64,000 bases of DNA, taken from positions 18,225,501 to 18,289,500 of the forward strand of contig CM028897.1 of NCBI GenBank assembly GCA_016801885.1. Reading direction: 5' to 3'. The position numbers and the translations under genes are program-made. The notes under the pieces were generated by a model. That model saw only the letters and a program-made list of their open reading frames with translations. It had not been told where the DNA came from and ran no database searches. Below are positions 50,458 through 62,770 of this stretch, piece after piece. The stretch is from Toxotes chatareus (Eukaryota; Chordata; Actinopteri; Toxotidae). Numbering within the stretch: position 1 is the first letter of the stretch; every line of letters starts with the position of its first letter.

Positions 50458-50757
50458 TGATTTACTGTGTAGTGATTTACTGCCCAACAACTGTTAGACA
50501 AATAAAATAAAATAAAATAAATAAATATAAAGAATTCAAGCATTCAAGGATCTCAATTTGCTAATTAGTCAGAGGGGCTTGATGGATTTGTCAACAAACA
50601 TGGTGCATCCCACGTTATTTGTAAGGGAAGCAAAGCTGCTGTGCTCTGCTTCTTTTGAAGGGCTAGGCATCATTTTAAAAAACTTTTTTTGAAGGAAGAC
50701 TTACTTTCAATTGTTGTAACAACCAGTCTGATAGTGCTTCAATACAATAGTATACAC

Positions 50758-50865
50758 AGCTATTCCTGGTCTCTCTCTCCTCTCTCCCCCATTTCTTTCC
50801 TCTCTGCCCACTTTGAGTCCGTTTCTGTCAGAGGTTTCTTCCTGTTTAAAGGGAAGAGCACTGAC
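50758..50865 (+). mobile_element. L2-type LINE 3' UTR fragment
   Basis: CCTGGTCTCTCTCTCCTCTC, CCCATTTC, then GTCAGAGGTTTCTTCCTGTT and TAAAGGGAAGAG resemble the 3' UTR of fish L2/Maui-type LINEs (CTGGAGGTTTCTTCCTGTTAAAAGGGAG). The diagnostic final tail is missing here. Confidence 0.55.
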
Positions 50866-51449
50866 AGAGAGAGGTGGCATCCAAATCCAACCCATCTCAG
50901 CTGACTCTTCACAGTGTAAAGGAGAGGTGGGAGTGATGGATCCAAGAGCAAGGTCCTCTCAGGTCACTGAAGCCCTAATTCCTTCGCCCTGACTGAGCCT
51001 CGTCATGGAGGAATTCTCATCTCAACTGCGTCTATCTGCTGCCTTTGTAGTGGTCACTCCCCAAAGCTCATGACCAAAGGTAAGGTTTGATAGCTGTGCT
51101 TTGTAATTCACCTTCATCTTCACCACCACGCAAACTCAGCTTTAGGAACTAATTTATAAAAGAAAGAATAAATGAACAGAACTTAGAGCCCTGATCTAAA
51201 CTGCACTGAATGAACTCAACCTACCAACCCTGAACCACCACCCCCATCTTGGCACTTGGCCCTGCAACCATAGTAGCACGCAGAGAGGACCCAGGGTTCC
51301 CCCACTGGGGTGGGGGTGAGAGAAAAAGAGAGGGGGAGAAGAAAGAAAGGAAAAAGATGATACAGACTAAGATAAAAGTCTCGAGATCAAGAGTGATTAG
51401 GAAAACGTGCGTGAAAGGGAATTTCTTTTATCTAATCCCGTGAGGGCTG

Positions 51450-51850
51450 AGGGAGAGATTTGGATGAATGAGTGATAAGAGGAGGGGAGTTAGGTGAGGA
51501 GGGGGGAGGGAAGGGTAGAAGGCAGGAGGAACAGTGGGATGGGAGCCAAACTGGAAAAGGCAAATGAGGCGAGCAATGGATGAGGGAGACACGCAGAGAG
51601 ATCAGGAAGGAAGAGAGGAAGGGAGGGAGGAGAGATGAAAAGGATGGACGGCAGGAGGGGAGGAAGAGGTGTGAGGAGGGCCAGGAATGATAGAATGGGA
51701 TGAATGGAAAGATGAGAAGGGAAGAGACAAAAAGAGGGGTGAGAGAAACAGGTGAAAGATGATAAATAAGAAAAAAAGAGAAAACAGAGATGGAGGGATG
51801 ATGAAAATTAGAGTTATTAAAGAGAGAGAATAAAAAAAGAGGAAAGGGAT
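51450..51850. repeat. Polypurine tract
   Basis: About 400 bp of plus strand is overwhelmingly A and G, with GGAGGGA, GAAGAGG and GATGGA steps and few pyrimidines. Open frames on the complementary strand here are compositional artefacts. Confidence 0.85.
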
Positions 51851-52079
51851 TCTGAATGTATAATAGCCTGTGGGCCAGTAGGTCTGCTGTGCTAATCTGT
51901 ATTGTCAGATTATAGTGTAATCCCTTGCTAAAACACACACACACACACAGACAGAGTGCAGGCTAAAGTGTCTGAATGGACCCTGCAGAGCTGAATTGGA
52001 ATGACTGTGATCCAGAAATTTCCTGGCCGGCACTGCGTACTTGTTGCCATGGAGATGGCTCCAGAAAGAGGGAGAGAAA

Positions 52080-52100
52080 AAGAGAGAGAGAGAGAGAGAA
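52080..52100. repeat. GA microsatellite
   Basis: A pure (GA)n run lies inside a wider purine-rich stretch. Confidence 0.95.
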
Positions 52101-52204
52101 AGTGAAGAAAGATAAGATATGAAGAGAGTGGGAGGGATGGAAAAAAGTGAAAGAAAACTGAGACCAAAACCAGGAGGGTAAAAAATGGGTTTGGCACCAG
52201 TCAC

Positions 52205-52227
52205 AAACACACACACACACACACACT
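52205..52227. repeat. CA microsatellite
   Basis: A pure (CA)n run is visible. Confidence 0.95.
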
Positions 52228-52731
52228 ATATACTGTATACGCATGCACACACACCTACAACACACAAGTACACAGAGCCAAACCACATGTTCTGCATGTG
52301 TTGAACAGCTGCATACAACCAGCACTTCAGCCAGAACGTACAAACAACGGTGCTCATTGGCTCACGTACGCACTACAACTCCATCATTGGCTGACACGCT
52401 GCAAAACAACCGTCCGATTGGCCCCGTGTAACACACACCTACTGTAGCAGAAGGATCAAAAGAAACGAGCTAAGCGAATACGGATGTTACTGTGATCCTA
52501 TATAAACACACACGTGCTGCACACAAAGCTCACGTCTGCTCATGTTTTTGAAACTCACACACAAACTCCTCAAAGTATTAATCTTTATAAAGTTTGATTG
52601 CTTGAAAGTCTGTTATGTCTGCGAATCATAATTTCTCATGCTGTGTGATTACTGTATACGGAAAGTGAAGCTTTTCAGTACGTCTGCTTTTATGTCTCCT
52701 CTTTCTGCAGTCTGTGTTGTGAAGTCTGAGC

Positions 52732-53124
52732 CTGCAGCCATGCTAGCAGCTCTGTGAGGCTGTGGTACTACTGTGGTACTTTTGAGATAATGCATGTTGA
52801 TGTCTAGCAGGTATACTGTTAACCATGTTCACTATCTTAGTGTAGCATGTTAGCATGCTAACATTTTATTTTAACTTAAGACAAACTACAGCTGAGGGTA
52901 ATGTGAATGTCATCAGTTTTGATCATAAACCAGGAATACTGGACAAATAAAAAAAAGCTGGGTGGGTCAGAGGATCAGAATTCATTCTCTGGGGACCATG
53001 AATGTGTGTACCAAATTTCACAGCAATCCATCCAATTTCATTGTAATCCCCCTAGTACACAGGGAAAGTCAAGGGATCACCAAAGTCAGTGGAGCACATC
53101 CTCTGGGCACTATGAATGTACAAA
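52732..53124 (+). repeat. Interspersed repeat, GCTAAC-rich family, copy 4 (longest)
   Basis: CAGCTCTGTGAGGCTGTGGT, TAGCAGGTATACTGTTAACC, TTAGCATGCTAACATTTTAT, CTACAGCTGAGGGTAATGTG, ATAAACCAGGAATACTGGAC, TACCAAATTTCACAGCAATC and AGTCAAGGGATCACCAAAGT follow family order over almost 400 bp. It extends furthest into the 3' part of the family of the four copies. Confidence 0.8.
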
Positions 53125-53902
53125 ACCTGTTGTCAGACCAAAAACACCCACATGTACACATATGTTAAAACGTTCGCAGTCCAGGAACCAACCATGAGAC
53201 ACACTAAACTGCAGTCACATGCACTCATAACCTGCAAACACATGCCTTTTTCTGGGGCAGAAAGGGAGGACAGGTGTTGGACCATCATCGTGGCTCATCT
53301 GGATGAAAGGTGTATTTTGTCAGAATCTGGTCTCTCCTTTTTCAACCTTCCTCCCTCTCTCCCCCATCCTGTCTTTCCACTGAAATACACTACAAAAAGA
53401 GGACGAGGAGGCAGCTGTTGCTTTGGTAGAATCTTCCAGAAATTCCTTCTCTCCTGTTGTCACCTCGGGGTGTCCAGATCCTGGCCCAGTTCAACATGAC
53501 TAATCACCCTCACCAGCTCTGTGACAGCAACACACTTGCCAGCCAGACTGATTCATTGGGCAGGCAGAGACAAACAGAGGGTGGAGAGGTGGAGGCAGAA
53601 GAGACGGTTGGTGAGGGTTGATTACATATGTCAGTTACATATGTCAATAAGAAGGTCCCAAAGTCCCAGAACACACACACAGCATGAACACCTCGACTGG
53701 CACGGACACAGGGCAGATATTATGCACTGCTATGTATGAAACTGACAATCCAATTTATTTACTTATTAATAGAACCCCTGGGTATTTGGTCATAAACCCT
53801 ACTAAAAACCCTAATAAGTAAGTATAAGTATAAGTATAAATTTCATTCAAAATGACAACCATGAATCTCATGATTACTAACACTACATGCTAGAAAATAC
53901 TC

Positions 53903-53903
<1 letters not shown>

Positions 53904-53935
<32 letters not shown>
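53904..53935. repeat. GATA microsatellite
   Basis: About eight GATA units are visible. Confidence 0.97.
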
Positions 53936-54221
53936 GAAGGGGTTTGAGGGCCGGTGAAAAAATTAAATGGATGCAGTGGAAGAAATCAATCCCAGAACTT
54001 GATGAGATTGGAATAAGTACAGAGTGATTAATCACTGTGTGAGAGAGAGTGTGTGTGTGTGCGTACTTTGTGAGGACCAGAGTGTATATATCTGTGTGTG
54101 AGTCTGTGTGTGTATTTGCTTTATGCTGTGTTGTCCACTCCTTTTATGTATGTGTTTTGTTTTGTGTATCTGGTTTGTGTGCGCATGTATGTTTATGCTG
54201 TGTGTCTTTCTGTCTGCCTGT

Positions 54222-54241
54222 GTGTGTGTGTGTGTGTGTGA
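54222..54241. repeat. GT microsatellite
   Basis: A pure (GT)n run is visible; further GT-rich sequence lies at 54,036-54,062. Confidence 0.95.
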
Positions 54242-55084
54242 TGGATCACATGTGTTAGCATGAGGTCAGTGGTGAATTCACAAACAGAGATGTTTCAGTA
54301 TAAAGAGACAGAAGTGTGACGCACTAAAAACACCAAGGGCAAGATTCCCTCTGAATACAACTGTCCCTTCTCTCTTCACTCTTTACATCAGCCATGTATT
54401 CTGATTTCTTTCTTTTCCTTTCTTTCCTTATTTCTTCCCTTTGTTCTTTCATGAGGGAGGCTGGAGGTTTCGAACTCACTCAGTATGCTCAGGTTTTCCC
54501 CAGCTGCTCTGAGGATTGGGTTCAGATGGTCTGAAAGTCTTTCAGTCACAAGTGCACTGATCATTTCGAACCATCAGTCCATACGCATATTTCAGAAGAG
54601 TTCAAGCTTCCTGGAAAATAAATCTGACCCAGATATCAGCGTCCGGATCAGCAGGAGAGGCTTCCTCACAGCACAAGACACAAAGACACAACACAAGGAA
54701 AGGCTGAAATATTTATGAGTTAGGTGAAGTGGAGGCCTTAATTTCCAGCTTCATATCCTGCTTTCAACTTCACAGTTAGCTACTATCAGCAGACGCTCAT
54801 GTACCTTCACATGAGCGTTCATGATACTGGTTAAGGTTGTGATGACACAGCCTTTTACCAGTGTACAGATACAATGTTAACATGCATTTTCAAAAGAAGC
54901 AACTCAAATGAGTTAAATCTTCTCTGAGTGGGATCCACTAAGATCCAAAGTGACTGATGATTTCCAGCCACCTGTTTGTTTGTTAATTTGTGCATTAAAA
55001 AACCTTAGTGAAAATATGTTACACAGTTTTTAGACTCAGTTGACACAGAAGTTGGTGTATTGAAAAGCAAAATGATGGAAATAG

Positions 55085-55190
55085 ATTTAGCAAATAAATT
55101 ATGATATACACAAAGCAATTAGCTATAATCAAAATATTTGAAAAATACATTTTCAGTTGATTAAATAATCAATTAAGTGATAATTTATAT
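55085..55190. repeat. Possible fragment of the short inverted-repeat element family
   Basis: CAATTAGCTATAATCAAAAT and TTTTCAGTTGATTAAATAAT, then CAATTAAGTGATAATTT, resemble the end of the family at 19,749 and 33,689. The match is by composition and short motifs only. Confidence 0.3.
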
Positions 55191-56355
55191 ATCAGATCCA
55201 GACAGTTACTGAGTTAGTCAGCGATGCAGTGACAAGGATGTGATCCCATGCTGACTTCCCACCCAAGTTCATGGCAGAGGAATTGGTAGTTCTGTGAGTG
55301 CCTTTTGTCCTCTGCACAAACTAATGTTTAATTTATTTTCATCTTACTTTCATATTTTAGCAGAAAAAAAACAATGAAAAACACTAGCAGCTGCAGAACT
55401 GCCTCAGTTTGGAAACTGCTTTCCAGCAAGTTTCCTTTTGAACTTAGACTGAAAATATTCAACATATTCAAGGGCTGAGTCATAAAATTATGCTTTTTAA
55501 AGTGAATACAAAAAAGGTACACAGAAATTTAATGTGAGACTATTACAGAAATCTATATCCACTGGGAATAATTCATCTGCATTTATAAAAGTATATTTTA
55601 GACTTCACCTGAGAAATTGCAATCATCTCATTCATCCAAAGCCTCACATGCTTCAGCATAGCTGCTCAACACAACTGGACAGATTTTTATAAATTTACTC
55701 TTCAGCTACTTTTTGGCAATGTACAGTGTGAGTGTATGAGTATATGAGTGTATTTTTACTTGAGAAGTACACAACAACCTTGTGAAGCTCCTTTCCACTC
55801 AACCTGCAAAGCACTGACCAGATGCCATTACAATATGTGTACATTTAAATTAATCAGGTCAGTGTCAAATAAAAAAACTAATCCTTTCCCACTGTAGTAA
55901 ATGAAACTGCACTTTCTTCAGTAGTTGTGTTCACCATAGAAGCTCCCTGCTGAGGCGCCAGCTGTAGCTAACACACCTGCTGTCGGGCTGCTGCAACGAT
56001 GCTCCACCCCAAAGAGGACTTGTTAGTAAGATCCTGCAGTGCTAATGCATCATGGTTGAGTTCTATAGTGACTATCAGCACATGACGCAGGTACTCAGTT
56101 TCCTCTTTTGAAAGGGACTGAAGAAGGTAAATACAGGAGAGAGCGATTTCACAGTGCTGACTTTTATGAGATGGAAAGCATCCAACCAAAGCAGGCAGAG
56201 AGAGACAGGGGCTTACAGACAATGACAAAACAGGGGAAAAAAAGAATTAGATCTGGATCAGAGGAGTATTAAATGGCCTTCAGTAAGTAAGTAATGTCAA
56301 AGCTGGATCTGGATGAATTTGCACATGCATGTGAACTTTTGTACGCACATAATAT

Positions 56356-56378
56356 CACACACACACACACACACACAT
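56356..56378. repeat. CA microsatellite
   Basis: A pure (CA)n run is visible. Confidence 0.95.
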
Positions 56379-56618
56379 ATATTTAGTATAAACAGTAAGT
56401 GCATGTATTAGAGGTCAGGTACATTATATGAAATATTTTGTAAATCTGCAGCTGTGTGGGCAGCGATCCAGCATCAAACATCTGTTAAGCTGCTGGATCT
56501 TACATGTACTGGCCTATGTATGGAGACACACACACACATACACACACGGCAGGCTAGACTCAACATCTGTCCTACTGGCCAGTCTGTTCTGGTCTATGAT
56601 ATCTGCCTCCTGTATGAG

Positions 56619-56648
56619 GGTGCACACACACACACACACACACACACA
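56619..56648. repeat. CA microsatellite
   Basis: A pure (CA)n run is visible. Confidence 0.95.
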
Positions 56649-56845
56649 AGATATGGAAGTTGTGTTTGTGCTGATATTTTGTTACGCCAGATGGTGATGT
56701 TACTACACACAGAAGCACTAATGGACAGCTACCTTTTATAGAGGTCGAGCCAAAGAGGTGGGACCACTCAGCCCACGTACAGGATAATCATTTCACAAAT
56801 CCATCTGTGATGACCACTGTTTTGGGGACATAGTCTGAAACAGAT

Positions 56846-56936
56846 ATTTGGAGGGTAATGACTTTTTTAGTGTTTCCAAAACCAAAAACAATGAGCAAAA
56901 GTGTAAAGAATGGATTAAACCGTATGTTCACCTGTT
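56846..56936 (+). repeat. Interspersed repeat family 3, copy 2
   Basis: ATTTGGAGGGTAATG, GTTTCCAAAACCAAAAACAA, TGAGCAAAAGTGTAAAGAAT and CGTATGTTCACCTG align with 33,441-33,533 in the same order. Confidence 0.65.
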
Positions 56937-56958
56937 CAAAGAGAACAGGTTATATTAG

Positions 56959-56984
56959 AAAAAAAAAAAAAAAAAAAAAAAAAA
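56959..56984. repeat. Poly-A run (26 bp)
   Basis: Twenty-six consecutive A residues follow TATTAG. It could be a retrotransposed tail or simple slippage; the sequence to its left is repeat family 3. Confidence 0.95.
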
Positions 56985-58402
56985 GCCTTTTACATGACTA
57001 CTACATCCACTGCATAGTTAGACAGCCCAGGATGCCATCAGCATGTAGGGTAACATTAACAATATGTTCTACTCTTAATTAAGTCATCATACATAATACT
57101 GGGCCTAACTAACTTTACCCTGCAATACACAAACAAAGCTGTTTCTTTATTTACATTTCTGCCACATGGATCATCAAGTGGTTAATATGCTAACATTTTG
57201 TCACAAGCATTCAGCTTTTGCTGCACTATATCATATATGTGTATATTTAAGACCTTTCTACAAGGTTCTCAAATCAGCAGGAAACATTAAAAAGTTTTCA
57301 ACTTAAGGAATTAACATTAGCTTAATTACCTACCTAGCTGCAGCTGATGTTAACCAGCAAAACTGCCGGCCATCTGCTAGAAATCAGCCTGTTGTTGTGC
57401 GCCTTTGTCAGAAATTAACGACCCACTGTTTCAAAAATTAGCCTACAAAGAATTTTGAGTGTTACACCTGCCACTATTGTTGAAATCTGCACTGAAATGT
57501 GCACCGTGAGAAAGGAGCCAATTATTTATCCACTGGTGTTTGACATTTCAGGGATACGTTTAGACACTCTGTGCTGCTGCAGTAAACATATTTTACTCCA
57601 TCTTTAAAAACAACACTCTGAAGTACTGTATATTACATAGCAACTTTAACCCGCCAAATATTCTCACACATATCAAAGCCCTAAGGGTGTGTCAGAGTAC
57701 AACACATTTTCCCAAGCAGTGAGCCCACACCCAAACTCTGTCACAGCCCTGTTTTTAGTGGCCACTCGCATAGCAAGAGCACCAGCATTCATTCAGAAAG
57801 TCCCAAGGCGATGCTAAATGTATTCACTGTCGGTGTAGAGCGGAACGTTTCTAAAAGATTCTCATGTAGGACACAGTGAAACCTTGTCCAGACCGTGTTA
57901 GTTTAAGTTTAAGAGCTGAGTCTGAAAAAAATGCACAATTTCCTGCCTTTATTAGCTGCTCAAACATTCATTTGAAGCAGTAAGAATATACTCAATGTTA
58001 TGAATTCAGGGCGTGAGTGGAAAAATCCTGCGAGGCAATGTAGAGGCACAGTCGCACTCTGCAGCAGCTCTTGAGGAGACACACACGCACACATATACAG
58101 ACACACCTTTGCAAGCTAACACACACCTACACATGCATACAGCTACTGTATTAGTTACATAAAAATTCTCAAATGACACAGCTCAGCTATCTGCTGTTTT
58201 TCTTTTTCTCTCTCTCATACCTTTGAGATTCAGGTCTTATGTTTGCAGAGGATTTTGCGTGTGCGTGTGTGAGCGTGACAGCTTTTGTCTTCTGTCTACA
58301 ATGCTTAAGTTCCACTTTAACAATTATAACACACACACAGATAATATAAATTCCAACAGTCTGTACCTCTCTGTACCAGTCCTATGATGGTGGGGGAGAC
58401 TG

Positions 58403-58424
58403 GTGTGTGTGTGTGTGTGTGTGT
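58403..58424. repeat. GT microsatellite
   Basis: A pure (GT)n run is visible. Confidence 0.95.
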
Positions 58425-58612
58425 ATAAGCCAGTGCAGTAGGTGGTTAATGCCACCTCTGTAATCGGTGCTGATTGAGCATGGGTGGTCCCACCCCGCTG
58501 CCCTTCTCATTTTGTGGGTGCTCTTTATATCCAGACTAAACCACTTGCTCCCCTTCCCACTTCATGCTGTTAATCTGCACTGTGGCTACAATAGAACAGA
58601 ACTGAATTGTAC

Positions 58613-58639
58613 AGAATAGAATAGAATAGAATAGAATAG
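58613..58639. repeat. AATAG pentanucleotide repeat
   Basis: About five AATAG units are visible. Confidence 0.95.
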
Positions 58640-58726
58640 GTGTCCTGGCATCCACCAACTTTTTCTATTTCTGTCCCACCTTTGTCTGGCTGGTCTTCTC
58701 TCCTTATTGCCACCTCCAACCTGCAT

Positions 58727-59285
58727 CTGCATTTCCCCTTCCTTTCCTTTCTCCCTCTTTTGCTAACCACTCCTCCTCTTAATGCTTCCCTTTCCCTTCT
58801 TTCCTTTCCTGTCATAGTCTTTCCTTTTGTTTCATTTTCTCTCCTGTCCTTCCTTTCTGTTTCTTTTCCTTCTTTCTTTCTTTCCTGTATTTTACTTACA
58901 ATTACACTTAGTTTTACTTCCCTTTCTTTCCTTCCATTTCTTCTTACCTTTTGCTTTCCTGTTCTTTCTCTCCTTTCATGTCCCTTCCTTTATTTTTCTG
59001 TCCACTGCTTTCTTTACAATCTTCTGTTTTCTCGTTCTAACCATTCCATTCTTACCTTTCCTCTCTTGCTCTTTCACTTCCTTTTCTTTGCTGTCCTGTC
59101 CTTTTCTGGTTTGTCCTTCCCTTTCTTGTTCTTTCTGTTCCTTGGTTTCCTTTCTCTTTCTTTTCTCTTTTCTGTCTTTCCTCCTTACTTTTCTTTCCTT
59201 TCCTTTCTTTTCTTCACTTTCTTTTCCTTACCTTTCCTTCTCCCATATCTAAGCGTTTTCCTTCCTCATCTCTTCTTCTCCTTGA
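58727..59285. repeat. Long polypyrimidine tract (CTTTC-rich)
   Basis: About 560 bp of plus strand is strongly biased to C and T, built from degenerate CCTTTC, TTTCCTTC and CTTTTC units. A 221-codon open frame at 58,640-59,305 exists because TTC, CTT, TCC and CCT are all sense codons; its Phe/Leu/Ser composition marks it as an artefact. Confidence 0.9.
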
Positions 59286-60224
59286 ACTTGCCACTGACCC
59301 AATAAACTATGTGGATGTTATTTTTGGTGCAATGCATCGCGCAGATGAGTAAGTATGTGTCTGTGTGTGTCCATGTGTGTGTGTGTTCGTGTGTGAGAGA
59401 GAAAGAAGCTTGATGTGTGTGTACCAGTTGACAATCAGAATAAAAGTGAGATGGAAATGTTCAGCTATCCCTCTGTTTCATCACCTTGTTCCCTCTTTCA
59501 TCATTTTCAGCCTTTCATCCCCCCTCCTCCATCTGTCCCACTCCCTCATCAAAAAACGTCTCTCCCTCCTCTTCTGACTAAAAGATATTTTTCCCTCTTC
59601 CTCTTTCTTTTCCTGCCCTAACTCCACTCGCCATTCTCTGTTTTCCTCACAGCAAAAATATCCATCCACCTCTTTCTCTCTCTCTCTCTCTCTCTCTCCC
59701 CCATCTGTTCTGTAATTCAATCATGGAGGCAGCCAGCAGCAGCAGGAGAAGTGAGTGATGATGTTTTGGAGGAAAATGCTGCAAACTCGGCCAGCCAATC
59801 CTCCTCCCTCACAGCATTATCATTTCTAATTCAGTTTTAAAGATAAAACTCAGAACCTATGATACTGTCATGGCTTTCTTTGCCATAAAAAAAACTGTAG
59901 CTGTGCTGCTGTCAAAAGTGTAAACACGCTGGAACAACCCCCCACATTATACATGATATTGTCAAGGGACTGATGATATGACAGCAACACCCCTAAGACA
60001 CACTTTCATCATGTCATTTACACCTTATCTCATCTAAAGGACCAACTAGTAGCATAAAGATCTCTGTACTTGAAACTATGAGACCAACTCTGAATCACAG
60101 TGCATCTTATCTGTATCTATGGCTTTTCCTGATAAACCATTTTTTTCCACATGCATCGTTGGGCTGCAAAAATCTACTAGTTATTGTGCTATAATAACTA
60201 GTCTAAATCCTTTACTTACTACTA

Positions 60225-60460
60225 CTCAGCAGTAGTACTTAGTACTTAGTAGTACTTCACTTTTTTAATAACACATATGAGCTTAGAATTAACTTATATA
60301 ATTACAACAATATTACATATTGTTCTAGATTAAACCCAGTACAGTACCCAGTGATTTTACATGAGTAACAATTTTAATGCATTAATTCATAACAGAGTGT
60401 TTTTGCATTGTGGTACTGATACTTCCCTAAAGTGGCTATAATCGATATCTCTATGACAAC
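60225..60460. repeat. Interspersed repeat, AGTACTT-rich family, copy 1
   Basis: AGTAGTACTTAGTACTTAGT, AACAGAGTGTTTTTGCATTG and TGGTACTGATACTTCCCTAA follow a common fish repeat whose pattern I know as AACAGAGTATTTTTACACTG, then TGGTATTGCTACTTTTACTT. The class is uncertain. Confidence 0.5.
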
Positions 60461-60959
60461 AGTGGATTAAATGACTGTAAGATGTGAAATGGGTCCCTTT
60501 TGTTTTTACATTTATCGAGTTGATTTTGAAAAGGTTTTAAAAAACAGGGGGTTAGAATGAATGAGGGAAACATGTAATCCTCCAAATGTAACAAAAGCCT
60601 GAAAAAGCTGGACATGATTATTCTTGTTACAGTTTCAGTTTATAAAAGCACTGCAGCACAAAAAGCATCCTGGCACCTGTAATCCCATGTACTTTCAATT
60701 AAAAAAAACACTGTTTAGCAGAAGTGCACCAGCTGAAAAAAAAGAAAGAAAGAAAATGCAAAAACAAGCTTGTTCGCATCATATTTGTCTTGCTGAAGCA
60801 TTTAGTTGCGGACAGAGCACAGTTAACCAGTATGAAGACTCTGGCTGACAGTATGTGAAGCTTCCTCTCTGCCTGCCTGCATGCTCCTTTGTGAATGTGC
60901 ACTGGTGTGGATGCAATCATCTGCTCTACTCCTCTGCTCTGCCCTCAACACAGAAGGAT

Positions 60960-60961
<2 letters not shown>

Positions 60962-61001
<40 letters not shown>

Positions 61002-61006
61002 GAGAA
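60962..61006. repeat. GA microsatellite
   Basis: A (GA)n run with one CA interruption is visible. Confidence 0.95.
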
Positions 61007-61548
61007 GGAGAGGGAGACAGGGGGTTGGTATCTAGAATGGTCTGTGAGCATTAACATCTCTCCTGGCTTCAAAGACAGAAAAGGAAGGAGACAGATAGTG
61101 TTATGTAGCAATGTAAGCATGTGTCAGTCTCTCGTGGCAGTAGGAGAAAGGGGGTAAAGTGGGTAAAGGGAAACGTCTCTTTCTTCAGCACACACACACC
61201 CACCCTTTAATGACACACAATAAACAACCATCAATACAGATTACACAACCCACCTTGGCACACAAACACTGAAACAGCCCATTAACAAACACAGACCTCA
61301 GGTCACACTCAAGGTCTGCTACATGTACACAAACACACACACAGTCATGACCTCGTCTAGTGCCATATGCAGTGACAGTGACAGCAAACTGATGATGGCT
61401 CTCCAGATGGTGCCAGATGTGTCTGCATGAGTTTGTAGCTCTGCGTATGTGTGTGTGTGTGTGTCTGTGACGCAGGTGAATATGTGCAGACTGTGTGTCT
61501 GGCCTGAGTAGGAGTAAATGAGTTGCAGCAGGGTAGAGCCTTTGCCAG

Positions 61549-61551
<3 letters not shown>

Positions 61552-61592
<41 letters not shown>

Positions 61593-61602
61593 ACACACAC
61601 AC
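61552..61602. repeat. CA microsatellite
   Basis: A long (CA)n run with one GA interruption is visible. Confidence 0.97.
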
Positions 61603-61720
61603 CAAATCCAATCTTACCTTCTCCTTCACACATACACACACCTCTGTGTGCACACACAACTCAACCACGCTTCTATCCACTACCAACACAAACCACAACC
61701 ACACATTTCTCTCCTAACTG

Positions 61721-61739
61721 CACACACACACGCACACAC

Positions 61740-61770
<31 letters not shown>
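61721..61770. repeat. CA microsatellite
   Basis: A (CA)n run with CG interruptions on its left side is visible. Confidence 0.97.
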
Positions 61771-62684
61771 GCTGTCCTTTGAGCTTTGTGTTTAATGCTA
61801 GATGACAAACAGGTCTGTGTTAACATCAGCCTGTTTGTCTGGGACTCTCACTCTGCTCTGTCATTATTGCTTGCTCCTTCACTTTTTTCTTTCCCTGAAA
61901 GGGTGGCCCTCAGTCTGCCTCATGTAATATCAGTGTCCTGCAGACACTTTGCAGGCAATCTCCCAAAACATTCAGCTTTTCAGGTACTGAGAGAAAAAAA
62001 AAATCACTAGGTAACTTACGCAGTGTGTGTTTCACAAAGCAATTTCTGCTGTAGCATTAACTGTCGATTATACAAATGATAAAATTCAGTGTAATGTTGG
62101 AAAGGCGGGGCTTTGCAGCAGACTGACAGGGAGAGAGACACTAACAACAGAACTGAGCAAAGATCGACCTTGACGCTGTGTTTAAACACCTTCAGTTATT
62201 CTGGGTGGTGTAGTTATAGCCCGGGAAAACCCCAAGATGGAGCCATAAAATGTGCCAGTCAGCCAATGATGTGACAATGATGCTGAGAGATTACGTGTTT
62301 ACCGAGGAGTGATGGTGGCCTGTGACATTGAATGCCAAATGAATGATTGATTATCCAGCTTGTCTGCATGCACAATGCTCAGAGCAGTTCACAGGGAGTG
62401 GACAAAGCAACAGGAATACCTGACAATGGAATACAGTCATCCTGCAATGACTAAATCCACAACTTTCCACACACTGTCACTGTTCATTTATTCAGTGAGC
62501 TGTTCAATTGTTTTTAATGCAAGTTTTATTTAAATGAGGCACTTGTTTCAAGGACATTACTTTGCAAATCAACAACTGCTTGTAAACTAAACTAACCAAA
62601 CATCTTAGGAAATGATTCAGAAATTATGGACACATGTAATAAAGTGTCACTATTATATTTCTGAACAGATGTATAACCAGCCAT

Positions 62685-62770
62685 CTTAAGTGTAAATACT
62701 CAAGTAAAAATACCTCCAAACTGTACTTAAATACTTAAGTAAGTGTATTTAAGTACTTTCTACCACTGCA
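62685..62770 (+). repeat. Interspersed repeat, AGTACTT-rich family, copy 2
   Basis: AATACTCAAGTAAAAATACC, AACTGTACTTAAATACTTAA and TTTAAGTACTTTCTACCACT match a common fish repeat end (ACTTAGTTACTTTCCACCACTG). Confidence 0.6.

Noticed and set aside
51432..51944. 170-codon minus-strand open frame
   Set aside because: Complement of the polypurine tract; compositional artefact.
54460..54490. GGTTTCGAACTC, similar to a tRNA B box
   Set aside because: No A box or cloverleaf could be placed around it.
58640..59305. 221-codon plus-strand open frame
   Set aside because: It is produced by the polypyrimidine tract; composition is almost only Phe, Leu, Ser and Pro.
61185..61805. Open frames rich in His-Thr or Val-Cys on both strands
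   Set aside because: They are translations of CA/GT microsatellites.
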